The translations under genes and the position numbers were made by a program. Shown here in pieces: positions 58,175 to 64,000 of a stretch of 64,000 nucleotides of DNA. The notes under the pieces are model-generated. The model saw only the letters and a program-made list of their open reading frames with translations. It was not told the origin of the DNA and ran no database searches. Origin of the DNA: CAZBME01 sp964645835 (GTDB lineage Bacteria > Desulfobacterota > Syntrophia > Syntrophales > UBA8958); the NCBI GenBank assembly GCA_964645835.1, contig CAZYDG010000072.1, positions 62,001 to 126,000 of the forward strand, in the 5' to 3' direction. How positions within the stretch are numbered: the stretch's first letter is position 1; the number at the start of each line of letters is the position of its first letter.

Positions 58175-60406
58175 TTAAGAACGGGAGCTGTGCCTGCCGT
58201 CCCGTTTCTCCTCTGCCTGGATCAGGTCATACGTAATAGGCTCGGTCCCCATTTCGTGATCGAAATGCAGCAAGCTGATTTTGGAACTCGTTACATAGTT
58301 CCCTGTTCGTTTCGCTTCTTCGACAATTTTTTTAGCCTTATCAACACAATTAATAAAATCTGAAGGCGATAAGATGGTAGTAAACGTCGGTGCCATTGTA
58401 TAAACACCCAGGCAGCGCTTCTTGAGCTCTTCCGTTTTCTTGATCGCCATTTCGAACAACAGGACAATACGATCCACATCCGACCGCCTCTTGTCTTCAT
58501 GCGAAAAGTCCCAGATCAGCGCACCGACATAGAACAGGACATTGACATAGAAAGACGTTTCCGATACGGATTTCAAATAGGTATCAATAGCTTTCGTCAT
58601 CCGCTCGTCCTGAAATTTCATATCGATATTGTTCTGGCCATCACGTCCCCTGGACCAACCGATCATCTCCATATTCATGTCGGCCGTCTTCAAATAGATC
58701 CCGTCCTTATCATCCATTACGATGTTTCCGTTCGTAAGGAACTCGGGATTCCCTTCAATAAGCCGCCGAAAGGCTACATAATGGATAAGCCAGAAGGTGC
58801 ATCGCGGATCGGCACCTGAATGGGAGACGGCCATTCCTTTCTTCGCGTAATGCTCAGCCTGATGCAGGCAATCAAAAATGTCGATCTGCCTCTGCTCGAT
58901 CTCGTCCGCACCAATCAATCCCTTCCTTAACATTTTTATTGTTTTGATTGCCCTGGCCCAATAGACGAGACTGTATTCTCCATAGAATTCCGCATAGTCC
59001 GGACAATTATCTTCGATAAACGCTCCATCGTAAATCGCCCGGTCATACAAACTGTCGATAAGTTCCACAGTGTTTGCACTATTTGCCAAAAACATGAAGT
59101 TACGCATCCGCATTGTCCGGGCAATACAATTAACGGGCTCCAGCGATAAAACATATGATAAAACGTGAACGGCCTCATGATTAAGACGTCGAAGCGTTAG
59201 AATATTAACCACTTCCAGCGACAAAATGACCTTCGGCGGATGCTGGCTGATAAGTGACAAGATGGGTACATTCTTCAAATCACCATCAAAGAGGTTATCC
59301 TTGAACTTAAGCACACTGTCATTTCTGACAGGCAAAAGTTCGAGGGCTCCTTTGGAAGCCGTATCGGTTTGTATGAGCGCGGGGGCGCTCTTGAAATACG
59401 GGAAACCCCAAAAGTGTTCAACCGCCCATATATTCGGGTGACCAAGGTTTTTATATATGATCCGGAGTTCGGCGCGCCCGGCGGTGGTGAAGACGAAGTG
59501 AGACATGCGGATCGGATGACTGGCTGGAAGCTCCGGACTCAGAAGATCTTTAATAGTAATGAACAGCTTTTCAAAGGGCCCGGCATCGATGGCAATGATG
59601 AAATGAATTTGGTCGTCATATAATGGGGATAACTGCCACGCAACGGTCATCTGGTAAGCCAGTGACATGGCGTCGCGAACGGCATCCGCATACGTCTGCG
59701 GGAAACCGGGGATATCCACCTTCAGGGGAAATTTTGCCAGACAGGTTGTGGCCAGATAATGCATCCGTTTATCATTCAAATAGACGATATTGAGATCCTT
59801 GATGCACTTGGGCAATTCATTACGAAGAAAATCGATAGCCCCGGCGTCAATGCTCTCGCCCATAAAGGCAAAGGCCACCAGAATCCCAGTGTTTTCATCC
59901 TCGGTGGCCTCCGATGACGTCCTGGGAAAGCTCAAAAGGGTCTTGTAGTTCAGGCACAACTCCGGCATTTTCATGTTCAGCCAGATGGACAGGAGCATCA
60001 GGGTATGATGTTTTTTCAGGGAATTTACATGAAAGTCCTGCTTCAACCTGGTAAAAAGAACCTCGTCAGGCACCAGATAACCCAGTTGCTTTGCCATGAT
60101 CTTGAGTTCCGCCACGAGGCTCTTGACGGACGTTTGTTTCTTGATTGCCTTAACGAGTATATCAAAGGTGTATTCCGCCGACGGGCTAAGATCCTTGTAT
60201 CGTTCACTACATCTGTTGATCAGCTCCCCGAACTCCCTTTCCGTCTTTTGGGTTATGAGTTCCTTTTGATAAGCGAGATCAATAAACCGGTCGATGATGG
60301 CCATGTTCTGGCTATCCGATCTGAAGTTCCTGAATTCCTCTATTGTTGGGAAAATGGACCAGATCGCCAAGGTTAAATTCTTTGATAACATATTATTAAG
60401 ATTCAT
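58175..60406 (-). CDS. large hypothetical protein, family not recognised
   Basis: 743 residues starting from ATG 60404-60406 with AAGGGGGG 5 nt upstream, so it is translated. The protein appears soluble and mostly helical; no signal peptide, membrane helix, P-loop or nuclease motif was seen. Charged helical stretches such as AELKIMAKQLGYLVPDEVLF and AEHYAKKGMAVSH could form alpha-alpha repeats, and the region VVNILTLRRLNHEAVHVLSY has TPR-like spacing. It stands alone between repeat-rich gaps, with the Mla operon upstream on the same strand. I do not assign a function. Confidence 0.75.
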   Translation of the reverse strand: MNLNNMLSKNLTLAIWSIFPTIEEFRNFRSDSQNMAIIDRFIDLAYQKELITQKTEREFGELINRCSERYKDLSPSAEYTFDILVKAIKKQTSVKSLVAELKIMAKQLGYLVPDEVLFTRLKQDFHVNSLKKHHTLMLLSIWLNMKMPELCLNYKTLLSFPRTSSEATEDENTGILVAFAFMGESIDAGAIDFLRNELPKCIKDLNIVYLNDKRMHYLATTCLAKFPLKVDIPGFPQTYADAVRDAMSLAYQMTVAWQLSPLYDDQIHFIIAIDAGPFEKLFITIKDLLSPELPASHPIRMSHFVFTTAGRAELRIIYKNLGHPNIWAVEHFWGFPYFKSAPALIQTDTASKGALELLPVRNDSVLKFKDNLFDGDLKNVPILSLISQHPPKVILSLEVVNILTLRRLNHEAVHVLSYVLSLEPVNCIARTMRMRNFMFLANSANTVELIDSLYDRAIYDGAFIEDNCPDYAEFYGEYSLVYWARAIKTIKMLRKGLIGADEIEQRQIDIFDCLHQAEHYAKKGMAVSHSGADPRCTFWLIHYVAFRRLIEGNPEFLTNGNIVMDDKDGIYLKTADMNMEMIGWSRGRDGQNNIDMKFQDERMTKAIDTYLKSVSETSFYVNVLFYVGALIWDFSHEDKRRSDVDRIVLLFEMAIKKTEELKKRCLGVYTMAPTFTTILSPSDFINCVDKAKKIVEEAKRTGNYVTSSKISLLHFDHEMGTEPITYDLIQAEEKRDGRHSSRS

Positions 60407-60559
60407 AAGGCCCCCCTTAAGGCAATACTATGAACATTCGATAAAGATGAATTGGATAACGGGCAAATATCAAGGTCAGGATTAAATATCAATACAATTT
60501 ATTGCTGATATTTACTTTACGCCCATAGGGCCTGTCAGACATGAAATATAAATTAAAAT

Positions 60560-60582
60560 CAAGGGGTCGATAAGACCCTTCC
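60560..60582 (-). terminator. weak terminator after the Mla operon
   Basis: On the minus strand AAGGGTC-TTATC-GACCCCTT forms a 7-bp stem followed by GATTTTAATTT. It is 40 nt after the stop of the auxiliary lipoprotein gene and before the large hypothetical gene. Confidence 0.5.
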
Positions 60583-60622
60583 TTTTCATGCCAGCGTCTC
60601 GTCCATTTATCAAGCGATAAAT

Positions 60623-61249
60623 TTATGGTTTAACAACTGCCAGGACCCTCCGGAGATCCGAAAAAAGGGCGAGGGAAAAACGCATCATGGCTGTGCTCAT
60701 GGCCGGCGCCAGTTTGTCAGGTTCACCAAAGGCAAAAGGCTCTACGATACGGTATGTCTTCTGCAGAACAACCCGGCCTTCTTCCTGACTCATCAAATCT
60801 TCTACCGTGACATTCACCGAAAAAGCGGCGAGAGAGCGGTCCTTCTCATCGATCTCCAGGAATTCCGTAATCCGCCCATTGATGGCATAACGGGCCGACC
60901 CCATATCGTCGGGAGACAAAATTACCTTGAAGAAGCCGGCCTGATGCAAGTCCTTTAGCAACTTATCCTGAACCATATCGGCGGGTGCGCCGTTCCACCG
61001 ATGAGTACGATAGGCCTGCCGGACGTAAGGTCCCGGACGGTAGATCATATCACGTCCCTGATAGTCATGATCGGCGGCAAACCGCTCAACCCGGATGGTA
61101 CCATCGACGACCGGTTTTTGCTCCATGGCAGGCAATGTGTATTCAAGGGTATAATGTCTGATCGCCGGCGCAGAGGCCGCCCCGCTGAAGCAACCCGTCA
61201 TCACAACGACTGCTAAGACAGCAAATATTTTATATCGTATCGGCGTCAT
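60623..61249 (-). CDS. ABC transport auxiliary lipoprotein (PqiC/LptE-like)
   Basis: 208 residues. A signal peptide with lipobox VVVMTGC gives a Cys near residue 20. The body matches the ABC_trans_aux family: HYTLEYTLPAMEQKPVVDGT, IRVERFAAD, MIYRPGPYVRQAYRTHRW, and the late SRYxI-like GSARYAINGRITEFLEID. It probably sits in the outer or inner membrane and helps the MCE transport system. Its ATG overlaps the MCE gene stop (ATGA at 61246). Confidence 0.85.
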   Translation of the reverse strand: MTPIRYKIFAVLAVVVMTGCFSGAASAPAIRHYTLEYTLPAMEQKPVVDGTIRVERFAADHDYQGRDMIYRPGPYVRQAYRTHRWNGAPADMVQDKLLKDLHQAGFFKVILSPDDMGSARYAINGRITEFLEIDEKDRSLAAFSVNVTVEDLMSQEEGRVVLQKTYRIVEPFAFGEPDKLAPAMSTAMMRFSLALFSDLRRVLAVVKP

Positions 61250-62187
61250 TTTGTCTCCTCCCTGCGATCATCCCGAGGGGATGGATGGCTGAAAATCAGG
61301 TCTGAGGGGTTATACTGCAACCGCTCCAGAAGCTTTTCCAATCGATCCGAGTTTCGGCGTACATCCCTGAACAGAGCATCCATATTGCCCGCTACCCTTT
61401 GACTTCTTCGATCGAGTTTGTCAGTCAGGCGGCCGACTTTTTCACTCTGCTGGGCCAGCTTCATTTCCCGAATCTCCTCTTTCAAGGCAGTAATGAAGTG
61501 TTTCGCCTCCATAAGGCTCTGCTGGGCTTCGGCAAGGACCTGATTGATCTGGCCACTTGCGATAATCTTGTCCACTTTTTGCAGCGTCAGATCCAGGGAG
61601 GCGCCGGCCAATTCTAGATTCTGAACGGCACCGGTCAATTTTTTGCTGCCGAAAAACGTCTCAACGGATGTAGCCGCCTTTTTCGTCCGATCCGAAATGC
61701 CTTCGAAATCAACTAATCGCAGTCGCTCATAAACATCCACGAAACCTGTCATGATCTGCTTGATATCCGACGGACGGGATGCAATTACGGGATATTCCGT
61801 CTCGAAAGTCAATTTAGGCCCAAGGACTATTTCATGTTCCTGCCTGCGGTCGAGTTCGATAAAAACGATGCCCGTGATACCCGCTGATTTCAGTTGTGCC
61901 ACGGAATCGTCCTTGATCACATCCTTGATCTGCAGTTTCATCACGACCTCCACAAGCCGGTTATCAGGAGCCACACGAATCTTCATGACCCTGCCCACGT
62001 CGACACCACGGTATTTGACCATTGAATCGACCTGAAGCCCCTGAACCGATTCATCGAAGTAAGCTACATAGACGGCGCCTTTCTCAAAATATTTCGAGGC
62101 CCCGATCCAGATGACAAAAGAGACGCCGATCAACACCCCGATTGTGACAAACAGGCCCAGCGCGAATTTTGACGTTTTTCTTGCCAT
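61246..62187 (-). CDS. MlaD-family MCE substrate-binding protein
   Basis: 313 residues from ATG 62185-62187, chosen for AAAGGGGA 7 nt upstream. One N-terminal anchor helix (FALGLFVTIGVLIGVSFVIWI) is followed by an MCE domain (VYVAYFDESVQGLQVDSMVK, YRGVDVGRVMKIRV, then AGITGIVFIELDRR), then a long helical tail with coiled-coil character. MCE rings shuttle phospholipids across the periplasm. The tail is longer than in E. coli MlaD (183 residues), closer to the Ttg2C/Mce extended forms. Confidence 0.9.
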   Translation of the reverse strand: MARKTSKFALGLFVTIGVLIGVSFVIWIGASKYFEKGAVYVAYFDESVQGLQVDSMVKYRGVDVGRVMKIRVAPDNRLVEVVMKLQIKDVIKDDSVAQLKSAGITGIVFIELDRRQEHEIVLGPKLTFETEYPVIASRPSDIKQIMTGFVDVYERLRLVDFEGISDRTKKAATSVETFFGSKKLTGAVQNLELAGASLDLTLQKVDKIIASGQINQVLAEAQQSLMEAKHFITALKEEIREMKLAQQSEKVGRLTDKLDRRSQRVAGNMDALFRDVRRNSDRLEKLLERLQYNPSDLIFSHPSPRDDRREETK

Positions 62188-62189
62188 GG

Positions 62190-62948
62190 CTAATCCCCTT
62201 TGCGGTTGAAGAAATGGTAGACCCGGGGATCTTCCTTGCACTGCCTCAAGACTTCCGGGCTACCCTCGGCAATGATCCCCTTTTCATCGCGATCAAGCAT
62301 GATGACGCGGTGGGCAATACGGAAGATCAGATCCAGGTCATGGGTAACAATAATCATCGTTGTTTGCAAATCGTCATTGAGATACTTTATCAGGTCATAG
62401 AGTTCTGCTGACGTGACTGGGTCCAGACCGGCGGACGGTTCATCGCAAAACAGGATCGTCGGATCCATTGCCATGGCCCGGGCAAGACCGGCCCTTTTTT
62501 TCATCCCACCTGACAACTCCGAGGGATAGTGATTGTCGTACCCGCCCAGATTGACCATGGCAAGTTTCATCCCCACCACACGATCGATGAAGGCCTGGTC
62601 CAGGTCCGTATGCTCCAACAAGGGAAGGGCCACATTCTCGGCAAGGGTCATGGAGCCGATGAGGGCTCCTGATTGGAAGAGAACTCCAATGCCCATTCGT
62701 TCCCGATTCAGCTCGTCTTCATCGGCAGCCACGATATCCACATCATGGATCAAAACCCGCCCCTGATCGGCCTTATACAGGCCGATCATGTATTTCAGCA
62801 GCGTCGACTTCCCGCAGCCGCTGCCGTCGACAATGGTAAATATTTCTCCCTCGCGTACATGAAAATTGACGTCCCGGAGGATAATGTTATCACAGTAGGC
62901 GGCAACCAGATTTTCCACAGTAACAGCTTTTATCTCTTGCTTCGTCAT
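62190..62948 (-). CDS. ABC transporter ATPase, MlaF-like
   Basis: 252 residues. The ABC core has Walker A in IVDGSGCGKSTLLKYM, Q-loop VLFQSGALIGSMTL, signature YPSELSGGMKKRAGLARAM, Walker B ILFCDEPSAGLDPVTS and the His-loop VTHDLD. In Walker A the first Gly of GxxGxGKST is replaced by Asp41, unusual for the family. It energises phospholipid transport together with the MlaE permease. The gene is 2 nt upstream of the MCE gene, with the permease gene 11 nt further upstream. Confidence 0.92.
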   Translation of the reverse strand: MTKQEIKAVTVENLVAAYCDNIILRDVNFHVREGEIFTIVDGSGCGKSTLLKYMIGLYKADQGRVLIHDVDIVAADEDELNRERMGIGVLFQSGALIGSMTLAENVALPLLEHTDLDQAFIDRVVGMKLAMVNLGGYDNHYPSELSGGMKKRAGLARAMAMDPTILFCDEPSAGLDPVTSAELYDLIKYLNDDLQTTMIIVTHDLDLIFRIAHRVIMLDRDEKGIIAEGSPEVLRQCKEDPRVYHFFNRKGD

Positions 62949-62959
62949 GACGCGCCTGC

Positions 62960-64000
62960 CTAATGGATATAGTGAAGCAGGATGGCAAAAGCCGAATCTG
63001 CAATAATGATCAGAAATATGGCTGAGACGACGGCTGATGTTGTCGCTTCACCGACAGCCTCTGCACCGCCCAGAACTTGAAACCCGCGCTGACACCCGAT
63101 CCCTGCGATAAGCGTCGCAAAAACACACGATTTGACGAGGCTTGTCACCAGATCGAACAGATCGAGACCTTCCAGAGATTGATGGACATAGGCATTGATG
63201 GTAAGGTCCAAACCGATGACGCCAACAAGCAATCCCCCCATGATTCCAAACAGCATGGCATAAAGTGTGAGTAGGGGCACAACGGCCATGGCGGCGATCA
63301 CCTTGGGTACGGCAAGGAAACGGATAGGATCGAACCCCATCGTCGTTAATGCATCGACCTCTTCGTTGACCATCATCGTGCCGATCTCGGCGGCAAAGGC
63401 AGATCCCGAACGTCCGGCCACGATGATGGCCGTCATCATCGGCCCAAGTTCTTTTACGATGGCAATGCTTACGAGAGACGCCACATAGATGTTGGCGCCG
63501 AACTGCTTCAACTGAAGGGAAGACATAAAGGCCATGATTAAACCGATAAGAAGGCTGATCAGACCGACAATGGGCAATGCCTCGGCGCCGGCCTTTTTCA
63601 TATAGAAGACCACATCGCCCCAGCGAATCGACCGAAGCTGAAAGAGGCTGGCTCCCAAAGCCGTCACCAGTTCTCCCAGAAAGGTCATGACGGACACGAA
63701 ATCTCTGCCGAGCGAAAGGGCGCTTTCCCCGACTGCTTCAAAGAAGTTAGACGACCCCTTTCCTTCATGAAGGGGCGGAATCATTACGGCTAAGCCGGCG
63801 ATGATCGCCAAAAGGCCCTCAATTTCCCGGCTTGCTCCTTCCAGGGCGAAGGGGATGCCTAGTTCGCGCACCCGCTCTTTCATCCGGATGAGGGCCAGGG
63901 CGCCGGCGCTGTCCAGATGCGACAGGCCGGCAATATCAACCGTCACGGACGAAGGTGCATCTTTTTCGAACAACTGGTGCCCGGCAATCAGAAAACTCTT
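62960..64000 (-). CDS. MlaE-type permease with N-terminal STAS domain, partial
   Basis: At least 346 codons are visible; the frame stays open to the right edge, so the N-terminus is outside. The N-terminal STAS-like part has VTVDIAGLSHLDSAGALALI. The MlaE permease follows with PIVGLISLLIGLIMAFMSSL, VKELGPMMTAIIVAGRSGSA and FAAEIGTMMVNEEVDALTTM. The fusion of STAS and permease resembles MlaB-MlaE joined in one chain. With the ATPase, MCE protein and lipoprotein downstream it forms an Mla/Ttg2 lipid transporter. Confidence 0.9.
   Translation of the reverse strand, partial: KSFLIAGHQLFEKDAPSSVTVDIAGLSHLDSAGALALIRMKERVRELGIPFALEGASREIEGLLAIIAGLAVMIPPLHEGKGSSNFFEAVGESALSLGRDFVSVMTFLGELVTALGASLFQLRSIRWGDVVFYMKKAGAEALPIVGLISLLIGLIMAFMSSLQLKQFGANIYVASLVSIAIVKELGPMMTAIIVAGRSGSAFAAEIGTMMVNEEVDALTTMGFDPIRFLAVPKVIAAMAVVPLLTLYAMLFGIMGGLLVGVIGLDLTINAYVHQSLEGLDLFDLVTSLVKSCVFATLIAGIGCQRGFQVLGGAEAVGEATTSAVVSAIFLIIIADSAFAILLHYIH

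Overview
The window looks like chromosome of a syntrophic, fatty-acid-oxidising Desulfobacterota (Syntrophus/Smithella-like 'deltaproteobacterium'). This is inferred from gene content, with no database search. The markers are a large acyl-CoA dehydrogenase with a thiolase remnant, a TetR / short-chain dehydrogenase / dienoyl-CoA-reductase-like set, LexA with a GAAC-N4-GTTC operator, aromatic-rich short type IV pilins and a split queuosine pathway. No rRNA, tRNA, CRISPR array, complete IS element or phage gene was seen.

Layout. 0-6 kb: the end of a HAD hydrolase gene, a methyltransferase, dinB, lexA and an acyl-CoA dehydrogenase, with two palindromic repeat elements and a collapsed thiolase gene. 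6-15.3 kb (+): a surface-glycan block with two glycosyltransferases, a LegB-type 4,6-dehydratase, a sugar-nucleotidyltransferase, a LegC/PglE-type aminotransferase, a methyltransferase, an LPG-synthase-TM protein and an AT-rich GT-C protein. 15.3-23.8 kb (-): a tight six-gene operon with three TMTC-like membrane/TPR proteins, a Dpm1-like GT2, another polytopic membrane protein and a methyltransferase. 23.9-26.2 kb (-): three tandem pilin paralogues, each with its own terminator. 26.7-31.8 kb: queD-folE2-nadE, then an HNH protein, a DUF948 protein, a YtxH protein and a small lipoprotein on the other strand. 32-35 kb: a hydantoinase-A-like gene coupled to a histone-deacetylase-like gene. 35.4-41.8 kb: DUF2065-queA-tgt-yajC-secD-secF-DUF456-lepB. 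42-43 kb: a secreted TPR protein. 43.1-47.3 kb: pyrR-pyrB-pyrC-recO behind a PyrR-type attenuator RNA. 47.4-54 kb: a nitroreductase, a thiE relic behind an intact-looking TPP riboswitch, glyQ-glyS and a GAF-GspE/PilB ATPase. 54-57.8 kb: TetR, SDR and an FMN/Fe-S oxidoreductase. 58-60.4 kb: a large unrecognised protein. 60.6-64 kb (-): an Mla-type lipid transport operon running off the right edge.

How the parts may work together. From 6 to 26 kb, genes that would make and activate an aminodeoxy sugar, a Dpm1-like enzyme that would load a lipid carrier, several GT-C candidates and Ser/Thr-rich pilins lie side by side. The best candidate for an undescribed system is therefore a bacterial TMTC-like O-glycosylation pathway acting on pili (inference). 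FolE2, QueD, Tgt and QueA give most of the queuosine pathway in two separate operons. PyrR probably controls its own operon by attenuation.

Two structural themes stand out. First, families of imperfect palindromic elements sit in many intergenic gaps, and one family shows compensatory base changes in its stems. Second, two genes (thiolase and thiE) keep both ends but have lost their middles. This is either real decay or an assembly artefact.
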